Shown here: positions 17,177 to 25,268 of the stretch, piece by piece
Layout of the letters: every line of letters starts with the position of its first letter
Position numbering within the stretch: the stretch's first letter is position 1
NCBI GenBank assembly: GCA_903901855.1
Contig: CAIUSP010000101.1
Span: 1 to 52,541, forward strand
Reading direction: 5' to 3'
DNA: 52,541 nucleotides
Source: an uncultured bacterium
Lineage (GTDB): Bacteria; Actinomycetota; Thermoleophilia; Solirubrobacterales; 70-9
Translations under genes and position numbers: made by a program
Notes under the pieces: generated by a model
What the model was told of the DNA's origin: nothing
Seen by the model: only the letters and a program-made list of their open reading frames with translations
The model's database searches: none

Positions 17177-18234
17177 CTTCCTCCGCCCTGCGCTCTGAGA
17201 GCCGAGATCGGCGGAACCGCGCTTGCGCCGGGGAAGCCTCTGCGCTCTGCTTCGGCCGCGGCGCGATCGAGACCCCCGTGCTCCAAAGCGGCCACCGGAG
17301 ACTCACCCCGCCAGACCACGCCCTTTCCCCGCTCGCGCACCGTGACCTCCATCGTCCCACCCAAGTGCTCCAGGGCGCCTGCGACATTCCGGCGCTCCCT
17401 GGGCAGGGGAACGGGAAGCAGATGTGACTCGCCGAGTGGTGAGCGGCCCTCGATCTCGATTCGCCAGCGGGGACTGCGGCCGGAAAACGACCAACGGTCG
17501 TCGCTGACCTCGGCGGTGACCGGCGAGATGCCCGGATTCCCCAGGCGGATCAGTCGCCCGTCCGGCAACCGGACCACGACGGCCGTGACCTCGGTGCTGA
17601 GGCCGGCCGACTTGATCTCGCCTCCGGCGAATGCCACACAGGCTGACCCCTCCTCGAAGCCCTGGGCCTGGCCCCACCACCACGAATCGGGGAACCCACC
17701 CCTGCCCCAGTTCTTCTCGCCGTAGACCTGCCACCCGTCGAGTTCCCACACCTCTCCGCCCAGATGCGCGATCCCGGAAGCCTTGCCCCCGAGCAGCCAC
17801 GGGTGCCAGTACTGGTTCAGCGCGGGCACCGTCTGGAAAATGCTCGATCCGCCAAGTGAGCGACGGGACCACTCCGCGCCTGCCGCGACCCTCACCTCCA
17901 GCCGCGCCTCGGACCCGAGATCGACGGTGAGGCTGTCGGCGGACCCGTCGAAGGCGTTGCCCGCCTTGGCACCCAGGGCGTCGGGATCGGCCCAACCCTC
18001 GGGGTGCTCGACCGTTTCGAGGAAGCCGTTCGGATGGGAGGCGAGACCGAGGGTCGACCAGGTGCCATCGTCGGCACGATTCACCCCGCAGAGCGCGATC
18101 AGTACGCGGCCGTCGTCGCGCGGAGCGGTGAAGCGCCAGAAGTAACCCTCCATCCGCACGCCTGGATGCGCCTTCAGCGGATCTCCCCACGGAAGATCCG
18201 CACCGGTTCCCCTGTAGGTCCTGAAAAACGGCAC
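17173..18234 (-). CDS. Tocopherol-cyclase-like family protein
   Basis: A 353-residue protein resembling the tocopherol cyclase / TocC family (PF14249-type): N-terminal RTYRGTGADLPWGDP, MEGYFWRFT, a central YGEKNWGRGGFPDSWWWGQA block, which is the family signature, and a beta-rich C-terminal lipocalin-like half. Plant and cyanobacterial members close the chromanol ring of vitamin E; many actinobacterial relatives are of unknown function. No other tocopherol genes are visible, so an AttH/lipocalin-like lipid-binding or hydrophobic cyclisation role is equally possible. GTG start, with a GATACT box six bases upstream; co-transcribed with the acyltransferase. Confidence 0.8.
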   Translation of the reverse strand: MPFFRTYRGTGADLPWGDPLKAHPGVRMEGYFWRFTAPRDDGRVLIALCGVNRADDGTWSTLGLASHPNGFLETVEHPEGWADPDALGAKAGNAFDGSADSLTVDLGSEARLEVRVAAGAEWSRRSLGGSSIFQTVPALNQYWHPWLLGGKASGIAHLGGEVWELDGWQVYGEKNWGRGGFPDSWWWGQAQGFEEGSACVAFAGGEIKSAGLSTEVTAVVVRLPDGRLIRLGNPGISPVTAEVSDDRWSFSGRSPRWRIEIEGRSPLGESHLLPVPLPRERRNVAGALEHLGGTMEVTVRERGKGVVWRGESPVAALEHGGLDRAAAEAERRGFPGASAVPPISALRAQGGGR

Positions 18235-18240
18235 CTCTGG

Positions 18241-18246
18241 AGTATC
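18241..18246 (-). promoter_or_regulatory. Leaderless-type -10 box (GATACT) for the tocopherol-cyclase-like gene
   Basis: On the minus strand GATACT ends six bases before the GTG at 18234. Confidence 0.45.
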
Positions 18247-18303
18247 GCGCTCACGTGTACGGATACGCCGCTCGCCCGAAACCCTCGCGCATCAGGCGTG
18301 TTC

Positions 18304-18310
18304 AAGGAGG
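18304..18310 (+). promoter_or_regulatory. Strong ribosome binding site (AAGGAGG)
   Basis: AAGGAGG lies five bases before the ATG at 18316 and is the best Shine-Dalgarno seen in the window. It argues for that start even though it gives a 30-residue extension before the signal peptide. Confidence 0.6.
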
Positions 18311-18315
18311 CAGGT

Positions 18316-20079
18316 ATGACTCTCCGGTCCACGAATTCCCCAGAGATGGAAGTTGCAGCCGCAACCGCGCTCCCGCACGCCCGCCCGATGGGTCACAATG
18401 CCGATGTGGCTCGCAAGGTCCGGACATTCGCGGGGGCGCTGATCGCAGCCGTTGCGCTACTCGCGCCAGCGTCGCTGGCTTCGGCGGCCGACGAGATCCT
18501 CCAGCCGGCGAGCTACGCCAGCCTCAGCACCTACAAGTGTCAGAGCGCTCCGCTGACCATCCAGCCGGGCCAGAACCTGAACCTCTTCGACCAGACGACG
18601 ACCTGCCCCAACGCGCAGAAACTCAGTGGGCCAGGTGCCGCGAACCCGTTCACGAGCTCCGCTCAGGGCTACATCACCCGGTTCGAGCCGAACATGGTCT
18701 GGACCAACGGACCCGGTGGGGTGGTCACGCCGCGGGTCGACGACCTCCACCTGCACCACGTGGTCTGGTTGAGAGATGGCGTCCGTTTCGCCGCGGGCGA
18801 GGAGAAGACCTACGTCAAGCTGCCGCAGGGCTACGGCTACAAGGTCGCGGGGAATGCGGAGTGGGGCCTCAACTGGATGATCCACGATCTCCTGGACAAG
18901 CCCGGACGCCAGGTCCGGATCGAGTGGATCATCGACTGGGTGCCTTTCATCGATAGCAATAATCCCCCGATCAAGCCACTCACCGGGCAATGGATGGATG
19001 TCGCCGGGGATCCCCAGGTCTACCCGGTCTTCGACGCCGAGAAGGGGTTCGCCAATACGCAAGACGGGAAGTTCACCTTTCCGGACGATGTGCCGCAGCT
19101 TGCATCGCAGGCGGGCTACGAGGAACGAGGGAAGATCAGCAACGCCCACCGCTGGACCATCCCCAACGTCGGACCTCCCAACAGCAAAGGAGTCACCCTA
19201 ATCTTCGGAGCGGGCCATCTGCACCCCGGGGGCTTGTACGTCGATGTGAACGTGACCCGAGGCGGAGTGACCAAGAAGATCTTCCGCTCCGATGCCCGGT
19301 ACTACGAGCCGGCAGGAGCGGTGAGCTGGGACGTATCGATGAAGGCGACCAGGCCTGAGTGGCGGATCGAACTGCAGCCAGGAGACGTCGTCTCGATGAG
19401 TGCGACCTACGACGTCACCAGGGGCTCTTGGTACGAGTCGATGGGGATCATGCCGTTCGCTTATGTCAACGGACGAGGCGAACCCAACTCGGCCGATCCC
19501 TTCGAAGCGGCCGATGCCGAGGCGTTCCAGGAGATGGTCGACGCTGGCGGAATCCTCACCCACGGGCGGCTCCCCGAGAACCTCGACGACAAAGCGAACA
19601 AGCCGCTCGGGCTCGCCGACCCCCGCAAACTCAAGAGCGGACGCTTGATGCCATCCCAAGGTGTCCGGATCTGGGACTCATTCTTCACGCTCGGTGGCTT
19701 CTCGGCGATCCGGGGATTCCCGGCCAGCGCGATGCGACCGCCGGTCATTCGCCCCGGACGATCCGTGACCTTCACCAGCCGTGACGCGCTGGCCAATCAA
19801 TCGGTCTACGACCAGACCTGGCACACGATCACCTCCTGCGCCGCGCCGTGTAACAGAGGGTCGGGCATCGGCTATCCGCTCGCCGGTGGTCCGGTCAAGT
19901 TCGACTCGGGGCAGCTCGGATTCGCCAGCGACTTCGCGAACTCAGGGGTAGTCGAGAACACCAACGTCTTCACCACCCCCCGCATCCGCAAGGCGGGCAC
20001 CTACTCCTACTTCTGTCGTATCCATCCGTTCATGCGAGGTTCTTTCCGGGTGGCCAAGGCAGAGAAGGCGAGAAGATAG
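18316..20079 (+). CDS. Secreted protein: PHM/DBH-like copper monooxygenase-type region fused to a cupredoxin
   Basis: A 587-residue exported protein from the ATG at 18316. A hydrophobic signal segment (about 36-58) follows an unusual 30-residue leader; a GTG at 18406 preceded by CACAAT would start right at the signal. The middle has the ligand order of peptidylglycine/dopamine monooxygenases: a His cluster in DDLHLHHVVW (145-148), His190 (MIHD), H-x-H at 301-303 (GHLHPGG) and Met376/Met379. Residues about 450-587 form a cupredoxin domain with His503 (TWHTIT), Cys567, His570 and Met573 (YFCRIHPFM), a complete type 1 copper site. The assignment of the middle region rests on the ligand pattern only. 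A second cupredoxin gene follows at once. Confidence 0.75.
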   Translation: MTLRSTNSPEMEVAAATALPHARPMGHNADVARKVRTFAGALIAAVALLAPASLASAADEILQPASYASLSTYKCQSAPLTIQPGQNLNLFDQTTTCPNAQKLSGPGAANPFTSSAQGYITRFEPNMVWTNGPGGVVTPRVDDLHLHHVVWLRDGVRFAAGEEKTYVKLPQGYGYKVAGNAEWGLNWMIHDLLDKPGRQVRIEWIIDWVPFIDSNNPPIKPLTGQWMDVAGDPQVYPVFDAEKGFANTQDGKFTFPDDVPQLASQAGYEERGKISNAHRWTIPNVGPPNSKGVTLIFGAGHLHPGGLYVDVNVTRGGVTKKIFRSDARYYEPAGAVSWDVSMKATRPEWRIELQPGDVVSMSATYDVTRGSWYESMGIMPFAYVNGRGEPNSADPFEAADAEAFQEMVDAGGILTHGRLPENLDDKANKPLGLADPRKLKSGRLMPSQGVRIWDSFFTLGGFSAIRGFPASAMRPPVIRPGRSVTFTSRDALANQSVYDQTWHTITSCAAPCNRGSGIGYPLAGGPVKFDSGQLGFASDFANSGVVENTNVFTTPRIRKAGTYSYFCRIHPFMRGSFRVAKAEKARR

Positions 20080-20129
20080 TGGGCGCGAAAAGCGGAACTC
20101 CGGGCGATAGGGCGTGTTCGAGTAGTCAG

Positions 20130-20477
20130 ATGAAGGGAAGGCTGAAGAAGCGGAACAGAGCACTCGCGCTGGTGGCAGCCACCGCTGCGCTTTCGGTGGT
20201 GGCCGTGGGAGGCGTTCCGATCGCCTCGAGCGCGACAATCGTGCAAGCCGGAACCGAGGCCGGAGATGTCTACTCACCGCGCGCCGTGACCGTGGCCAAA
20301 GGCAGTCGCGTGACCTGGCAGTTCAACGGTCCGCACAACGTGGTCGGCAAGGGCAAGGGCTGGACGGCGAAGATCAGGACCAGCGGGACTTGGTCCAGGA
20401 CCTTTCGCGTCAAGGGAAAGTTCTACTACCGCTGCACGATCCACCCGGGCATGAAGGGCAGCGTCACCGTCCGCTGA
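20130..20477 (+). CDS. Small secreted cupredoxin (plastocyanin/azurin-like)
   Basis: A 115-residue exported blue-copper-type protein. A signal peptide (basic start, then ALALVAATAALSVVAVGG) precedes a single cupredoxin domain with all four type 1 ligands: His69 (PHNVV), Cys102, His105 and Met108 (YRCTIHPGM). It likely shuttles electrons or stores copper outside the membrane. The ATG at 20130 is preferred for the signal peptide; an in-frame GTG at 20079 overlaps the stop of the upstream fusion gene by one base. Its C-terminal motif closely resembles the fused cupredoxin domain upstream, suggesting duplication and a shared redox partner role. Confidence 0.88.
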   Translation: MKGRLKKRNRALALVAATAALSVVAVGGVPIASSATIVQAGTEAGDVYSPRAVTVAKGSRVTWQFNGPHNVVGKGKGWTAKIRTSGTWSRTFRVKGKFYYRCTIHPGMKGSVTVR

Positions 20478-20533
20478 CCAGCGGCTCGGATTCTCTCCGC
20501 TGCCCCTCGATCCTCGACTCATCGTCCACCGAC

Positions 20534-20539
20534 TAGCAT
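20534..20539 (+). promoter_or_regulatory. Leaderless-type -10 box (TAGCAT) for the SnoaL-like gene
   Basis: TAGCAT ends six bases before the ATG at 20546, with no SD between. Confidence 0.55.
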
Positions 20540-20545
20540 CACCGC

Positions 20546-21055
20546 ATGGGCGAGTGGGCTGACGAATTCTTCCGTGACTGGCAGAAGGCCTGGAACACCG
20601 GCACCGAGGCGGTGCTCGAGTACGTAACCGACGACATCGAGTACTGGGATGTCACCCTCGATCAGCCCATCCACGGTAAAGACGCCTACGCCACCTACTG
20701 CGACGGCTTCTTCACAGCCTTCACCGAGCTCGACTGGACCATGCGCGAGCCGGTGATCCACGAAGGAGACCGCGTGGCCGAACCCTGGGCCTTTCGCGGG
20801 CTCAACTCGGGGCCGATCTGGATCGGGCTGCCCGCGACCGGTCGTCGTCTCGAGAGCAAGGGCACCGACATCTTCGAATTCCGCGATGGGAAGGTCTGTC
20901 GCGAACACTCCTTCTACGACGTGGCCTCGAACCTCCGCCAGCTCGGCCTGTGGCCGGGTATCGGAAGCATCGGTGAGCGGTTGATGATGGGGGCAGGCAG
21001 CGGAGCGGTGCAAGCCGCGAAGCTCGTCGGTCGCCTTCCCCTGCCTGGCCGGTAG
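20546..21055 (+). CDS. SnoaL/NTF2-like protein (ester cyclase family)
   Basis: A 169-residue protein with an NTF2-like cone fold: N-terminal helices (WADEFFRDWQKAWNTG), the DDIEYWDVTLDQPIHGKDA strand-turn typical of SnoaL-like ester cyclases, the GDRVAEPWAFRG hairpin and IFEFRDGKVCREHSFYD near the end of the fold. The C-terminal 35 residues form an additional helical tail. SnoaL relatives include polyketide cyclases, dehydratases and ketosteroid isomerases; no substrate can be named. It has a leaderless-type promoter and is followed nine bases downstream by the methyltransferase at 21065. Confidence 0.85.
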   Translation: MGEWADEFFRDWQKAWNTGTEAVLEYVTDDIEYWDVTLDQPIHGKDAYATYCDGFFTAFTELDWTMREPVIHEGDRVAEPWAFRGLNSGPIWIGLPATGRRLESKGTDIFEFRDGKVCREHSFYDVASNLRQLGLWPGIGSIGERLMMGAGSGAVQAAKLVGRLPLPGR

Positions 21056-21064
21056 GAACTCACC

Positions 21065-21736
21065 ATCGAGCACATCCACCAAGAGATCCGTGGTTGGTTC
21101 ACTTTTCCCGGGCTGTATCGCAGGGCAATCGTCAACGCTCCGTCTGGCGGCACGCTGGTCGAGGTCGGCAGCTGGATGGGGAAATCAGTCGCTTTCCTCG
21201 CCGTCGAGGCCGTCAACTCCGGCAAGGACCTGCAGATATTCGCGATCGACAGTTGGGAAGATTTCGAAACGGTCATCTCAGCCGAGACCTTCGACGGCGA
21301 GGAGACATTCAGGTGCTACCGAGAGAACATCGCTCCGGTTGCCGACCGGATCGAGGCCCTGAGAATGAGATCGACCGATGCAGCGACAAACTTCGAAGAC
21401 TCGAGTTGCGACTTCGTCTTCATCGATGCCTCTCACGAATATCGCGACGTCCTCGACGATCTCGCTGCCTGGTATCCGAAGGTGAGATCGGGCGGAGTCC
21501 TGGCGGGGCACGACTACCACTGGCCCGGGGTCTCACGTGCCGTCAGAGAGTTCGCCCGCGCGAACGGATTGAAACGACCGAGGACGACCGAGCTCTGTTG
21601 GGTGATCGAGGTCGGAGCGGAGAGCAGGAGCATCAGCCAACGGCTCCACGACTTGGCGGCCGCTCCGAAAGAGAACCTGCTGACTCTGGTCGCGCGCATC
21701 CGGTACGAGTTCATGACCAGACGGGCCAGAGGCTGA
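21065..21736 (+). CDS. Class I SAM-dependent methyltransferase with apparent ATC start
   Basis: A methyltransferase of the Methyltransf_24 / CmcI-like type. The first canonical start is ATG 21176, but that removes most of SAM motif I: codons upstream in the same frame read TLVEVGSWMGKS, preceded by IRGWFTFPGLYRRA. The frame is open back to the TAG at 21053, and it contains no ATG, GTG or TTG. An ATC at 21065 lies six bases after TAGGAA and is the best initiation candidate, giving 223 residues. Later motifs are IFAIDSWEDFE, CDFVFIDASHEYRDV (the family FIDxxH) and GGVLAGHDY. A sequencing error or frameshift is the main alternative. Co-transcribed with the SnoaL-like gene. Confidence 0.78.
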   Translation: MEHIHQEIRGWFTFPGLYRRAIVNAPSGGTLVEVGSWMGKSVAFLAVEAVNSGKDLQIFAIDSWEDFETVISAETFDGEETFRCYRENIAPVADRIEALRMRSTDAATNFEDSSCDFVFIDASHEYRDVLDDLAAWYPKVRSGGVLAGHDYHWPGVSRAVREFARANGLKRPRTTELCWVIEVGAESRSISQRLHDLAAAPKENLLTLVARIRYEFMTRRARG

Positions 21737-21791
21737 CCGGGCACCTGCCTCTACATCTCGAACCGTGGTGGGCAGTGCGGGCGGTCCGTCC

Positions 21792-21797
21792 TAGACT
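21792..21797 (+). promoter_or_regulatory. -10 box (TAGACT) for tRNA-Arg
   Basis: TAGACT ends eleven bases before the mature 5' end of the tRNA at 21809. Confidence 0.45.
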
Positions 21798-21808
21798 TCC
21801 TGCAGTCG

Positions 21809-21882
<74 letters not shown>

Positions 21883-21890
21883 TGCTGCGC

Positions 21891-22481
21891 TCAGGCGCTG
21901 CGGTCAGGACGATCGGGATAGAGATCGTCGATCGTGAACAAGGGCGTATAGGGAGCCTGAGAAGCGTCCTCTATCGCCTCTCCTCCACCCGCCAGCCGGT
22001 CGAGCACGGAGACGACACCCACTACCTCGTGTCCTTCCTCGCGAATCCGCTCGATCGCCTTGACAGTCGATCCGCCCGTCGTGACCACGTCCTCCACCAC
22101 CAGACACTTGGTACCGGGATCGAGGATCGGACCCTCGATCCACCGCTGGAGGCCGTGATCCTTCCGCTCCTTGCGAACGAAGAACGCGATCAGACCGTCG
22201 CCGGCGGGATCACCGATTGCGGCTGAGGCGAGGGGATCGGCACCCATGGTGAGTCCTCCGACCGCCTCCGCCCCACGATCGGTCGCCTCGGCGGCGATCA
22301 AGGCCCCCACCGCCCTGAAGCCCTCCGGGCGGAGGATGGCTCGTTTCACATCCACGTAGTACTCGGCCTCGGCGCCGCTCGAGAGAGTCACCTTGCCGAT
22401 CACCAGCGCGTGTTCACGCAACTGAGCGAGCAATACCTCACCTACTTGGCCGGGACCGTTCACCAGCCTGATCCTATTCAT
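21891..22481 (-). CDS. pyrE: Orotate phosphoribosyltransferase
   Basis: A 196-residue type I phosphoribosyltransferase that joins orotate to PRPP to form OMP in pyrimidine synthesis. The PRPP-binding motif is CLVVEDVVTTGGSTVKAIE, with the flexible loop lysines in AFFVRKERKDHG and the substrate region VGGLTMGADPLASA near the middle. Length and motif order are normal. It lies 24 nt after the L,D-transpeptidase on the same strand, and probably shares its transcript. Confidence 0.95.
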   Translation of the reverse strand: MNRIRLVNGPGQVGEVLLAQLREHALVIGKVTLSSGAEAEYYVDVKRAILRPEGFRAVGALIAAEATDRGAEAVGGLTMGADPLASAAIGDPAGDGLIAFFVRKERKDHGLQRWIEGPILDPGTKCLVVEDVVTTGGSTVKAIERIREEGHEVVGVVSVLDRLAGGGEAIEDASQAPYTPLFTIDDLYPDRPDRSA

Positions 22482-22505
22482 CAGACGCTGCGGAAAGGCC
22501 TCCGA

Positions 22506-23510
22506 CTAGCGGTAGATGAAGATCTCCATCCCGAGATCGATCCAGTTGTAGATGAAGATCGAGTAGGGAATCGGATTCCTCACACAACCGTGTGATGCGT
22601 TGTAGTTCGGCACCGGATCGAAGCCGTGGGTCGCGTAGTTTCCGTCGTAGAAGACCGAGTAGTACATGCGCTTCCCGTTGTAACCGGCGTGGCGCAGATA
22701 GAACCTGAACTTGCCGGTGAGGGTGGGCGTGCTGTCGGCGCCGCTCGAGATGTGGAAGGTGTGAACCGCCTTCCCCTTGCGGACGAGGGCCATCACCTGC
22801 CGCGACAGGTCCACCTCGACGTGTTTACCGGCACCCGGATGCTCGGGTTTGAACTCCCCCTTGCCCTCCAGCAGGAGACGGAAGATCTTTCTCGAGTATG
22901 CGGAGTTCCAGCTCATCCCGTTGACCTTCCGGAAGGCCAGCATCGCAAGGCGCGAGCTCCAGTTGAGCCGTCGTGATACGGCTGCCTGGTGGTAGCCGGC
23001 GTTGCGCAGGAGCTTGTTGAAGAACTTGGTCCTCGGACCCGAGCCGAGACGCCCCGGAACCGCCACCTTGAAGTAGACGGGGTTCGAGCGTTCACCGGCC
23101 CATTCGGCGAAGACCCGATAGCGACAGCAGGCGCGTGTCTCGAAGGTCCACTCGTAGGCTCCTGTCGTGGGATCAGCCTCGACCTTGGCCGCCTCCACCT
23201 TGCGCTTTCCCGTGTACGCACGGATCGTGACCTGGGCACCCGGAGTCGGTGCGGGTATAGACCCCTCGACCCGAACCTTGCGCAGCACGCCGACGACTCT
23301 GGGATTGCCCTTGATCGCTATCTCGACAGCATCGCCCGGGCAGGGGACGCCCCTCGTGGAGGGACCGACGGCGGGAGACGAGCAGACAGCGCGGTTCGCG
23401 GAATCATCAGAGGGAGCCGTCGCGGAGGCCAAGCCCGGCAGAAGCATTCCGGTGACCGACGCAACCACCGCCAGAAAGACGAATCTCTTACCCCTGCCGT
23501 CTCGTTTCAT
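22506..23510 (-). CDS. Secreted L,D-transpeptidase (YkuD domain)
   Basis: A 334-residue exported cell-wall enzyme that forms 3-3 peptidoglycan cross-links or attaches proteins to the wall. There is a signal sequence (1-31), a beta-rich Ig-like region (about 65-150), a short helical segment resembling a wall-binding domain (155-215), and the catalytic YkuD domain (about 228-334). The active site is complete: His295 (ATHGFDP), then the SHGCVR motif with Cys309 and Arg311. Six Cys occur outside the active site. A CAGAAT box nine bases before the ATG suggests its own promoter after the ABC operon. Confidence 0.93.
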   Translation of the reverse strand: MKRDGRGKRFVFLAVVASVTGMLLPGLASATAPSDDSANRAVCSSPAVGPSTRGVPCPGDAVEIAIKGNPRVVGVLRKVRVEGSIPAPTPGAQVTIRAYTGKRKVEAAKVEADPTTGAYEWTFETRACCRYRVFAEWAGERSNPVYFKVAVPGRLGSGPRTKFFNKLLRNAGYHQAAVSRRLNWSSRLAMLAFRKVNGMSWNSAYSRKIFRLLLEGKGEFKPEHPGAGKHVEVDLSRQVMALVRKGKAVHTFHISSGADSTPTLTGKFRFYLRHAGYNGKRMYYSVFYDGNYATHGFDPVPNYNASHGCVRNPIPYSIFIYNWIDLGMEIFIYR

Positions 23511-23551
23511 CTATCGATCATTCTGCCGCATCCCACGGCGATTTGCGACCC

Positions 23552-24316
23552 TCAGGCGAGCAACCGGCGACGCAGAGCCCTGACCGGAATCGGGAAGAGG
23601 ATCAGCGACACGACGACGAGCCAGCACGCGTGCAGGGCGATCTGGAGCGCCTCGGGGCCGGTTGCCAGACCCCGGGTGATCTCCACCAAGTGGTAGAGCG
23701 GGCTGAACCAGGCGACCACCTCGACCCAGTCCGGCAGATCGGTGAACGGGAAGAAGATGCCCGAGAAGAGGAACATCGGGGTCACCCCGAGGGTGAAGTA
23801 GTAACTGTAGAAGTCGATGCGACCGACCAGAGAGGTGAACGCGTAACCGATCACGGCGAAGCAGAGTCCTCCGATGAAAACGAAGGGCGGAATCAGTATC
23901 GCCCAGGGTGAGGAGATCAACCCGAACGCCGCAACGACGATGGCGAAGACCGATCCGTAGACCATCGCGCGGGTCGCACCCCAGATGATGTCCCCGGCGG
24001 CGAGATCCTGGACCTCCACCGGAGTGGCGAGGACCGCGTCGTACAGGCGGTCTTCGTTCATCCGCATGTAGACGTTGTAGGTGGTCTCGAAGGAGGCCGC
24101 CCACAACGCCGCCGAGGCGATCAATCCGGGGGCGAGGAAGTCACGGTATGGAACGCCGTCGAGACTCGCGATGTAGGTACCCAACCCAAAGCCCAATGCG
24201 ATCAGGTAGAAGAGCGGATCGAGGAAGGTCGGCAACAGCGCGCCCTTCCAGAGCTTCGAGAAGACCTTGGCGTTCCGTCGCCACACAGCGAATGCGAATC
24301 GGGGTTCGGGCAGCAT
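23552..24316 (-). CDS. ABC-2 type transporter permease
   Basis: A 254-residue membrane protein with six hydrophobic helices and the ABC-2 family segments: FSKLWKGALLPTFLDPLFYLIALGFG at the first helix, the MNEDRLYDAVLATPVEVQDLAAGD coupling region, and PMFLFSGIFFPFTDLP in the fourth or fifth helix, as in NodJ/DrrB-type drug, lipid or polysaccharide exporters. It lies four bases after the ATPase gene and forms the membrane half of that exporter. Substrate unknown. Confidence 0.93.
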   Translation of the reverse strand: MLPEPRFAFAVWRRNAKVFSKLWKGALLPTFLDPLFYLIALGFGLGTYIASLDGVPYRDFLAPGLIASAALWAASFETTYNVYMRMNEDRLYDAVLATPVEVQDLAAGDIIWGATRAMVYGSVFAIVVAAFGLISSPWAILIPPFVFIGGLCFAVIGYAFTSLVGRIDFYSYYFTLGVTPMFLFSGIFFPFTDLPDWVEVVAWFSPLYHLVEITRGLATGPEALQIALHACWLVVVSLILFPIPVRALRRRLLA

Positions 24317-24320
24317 CCGT

Positions 24321-25268
24321 CTACTCCCGGAGACTCCGGCCGGTCAACTTGAGGAAGACATCCTCGAGCGTCGCTCGACGTGCAAGAGCCGACTCCAGCG
24401 GGAACCTGTCGTGGTCGTGTCGCGAGAGGACGGCCTCGGCGTCGCCGGAGAAGATCAGGATCGTGGCTGGCCCGCGCTCGATGCCGGTGATCGATCCATC
24501 GGACAGCGAGTCGATCAGACCTTCCTCGTCGCACTCGGGCAGGGGCCGGAGTTCCAGCACCTCGGCTCCCACCGTCTCGGCGATCAACTCGCTCGGGCGG
24601 CCGTCGGCGACGATCCTGCCCTCGTCCATGATCACGAGACGGTCGCAGAGCCTCTCCGCCTCGTCCATGTAGTGGGTCGTGATCACCAGAGTGACGCCGC
24701 GCTGCTTCAGCCTCTCGAGCGAATCCCAGACGGCCAGACGTGCCTGCGGGTCGAGGCCCGTGGTCGGCTCGTCCAGAACGATCAGGTCGGGGTCGGCGAC
24801 CAGCGATCTCGCGATGAGCAGACGACGCTTCATCCCTCCAGAGAGTTGCCTGGGCTTCTCGTCAGCGCGATCGGCGAGAAGAGCGAACTCCAACAGTTCC
24901 TGCGCCTTGGCCTTTGCGTCTGATCTGTCGATGCCGAAGTAACTCGCCTGTTGCGCGAGTCCCTCCGAGAGGGTCAACTCGCCATCGAGGTTGGTCTCCT
25001 GGGCGACCACGCCGATCCTGGCCTTGACCTGCCGACGCTCCGTGACGATATTCCCTCCCAGCACCTCGAGTTCACCTCCGCCGGGGCTGGAGAGTCCGTA
25101 GATCATCCTCATCGTCGTCGTCTTGCCGGCACCGTTGGGTCCGAGGAAGCCGAAGCATGATCCGGTCGGGACGGTGAAGTCGATGCCATCCACGGCCACT
25201 CGGTCGCCGTACGACTTCCGCAGATCGACCGCTCGAACCGCCTCTGGGGATGCAGACGCCTGACTCAT
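24321..25268 (-). CDS. ABC transporter ATP-binding protein (NodI/DrrA-like)
   Basis: A 315-residue ATPase: Walker A GPNGAGKT (43-50), signature LSGGMKRRLL near residue 142, Walker B LIVLDEPTTGLDP, and the switch His in VITTHYMDEAERL. The C-terminal 80 residues (ELRPLPECDEEG onward) match the DrrA-type accessory domain. It powers the adjacent ABC-2 permease. The start ATG overlaps the stop of the CPBP gene (ATGA, 25265-25268). Confidence 0.95.
   Translation of the reverse strand: MSQASASPEAVRAVDLRKSYGDRVAVDGIDFTVPTGSCFGFLGPNGAGKTTTMRMIYGLSSPGGGELEVLGGNIVTERRQVKARIGVVAQETNLDGELTLSEGLAQQASYFGIDRSDAKAKAQELLEFALLADRADEKPRQLSGGMKRRLLIARSLVADPDLIVLDEPTTGLDPQARLAVWDSLERLKQRGVTLVITTHYMDEAERLCDRLVIMDEGRIVADGRPSELIAETVGAEVLELRPLPECDEEGLIDSLSDGSITGIERGPATILIFSGDAEAVLSRHDHDRFPLESALARRATLEDVFLKLTGRSLRE

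Noticed and set aside
16526-17725. 399-codon + strand frame antisense to the acyltransferase and tocopherol-cyclase-like genes
   Set aside because: The composition (Arg, Pro, Asp, Glu) is that of a shadow frame; the opposite strand encodes conserved families throughout.
17173-18234. Vitamin E biosynthesis locus
   Set aside because: Only the cyclase-like family is present; no homogentisate prenyltransferase or tocopherol methyltransferase is seen.
18255-18956. 233-codon frame overlapping the PHM/cupredoxin gene in another + frame
   Set aside because: Arg/Pro-rich low-complexity translation; the alternate frame has the signal peptide and copper ligands.
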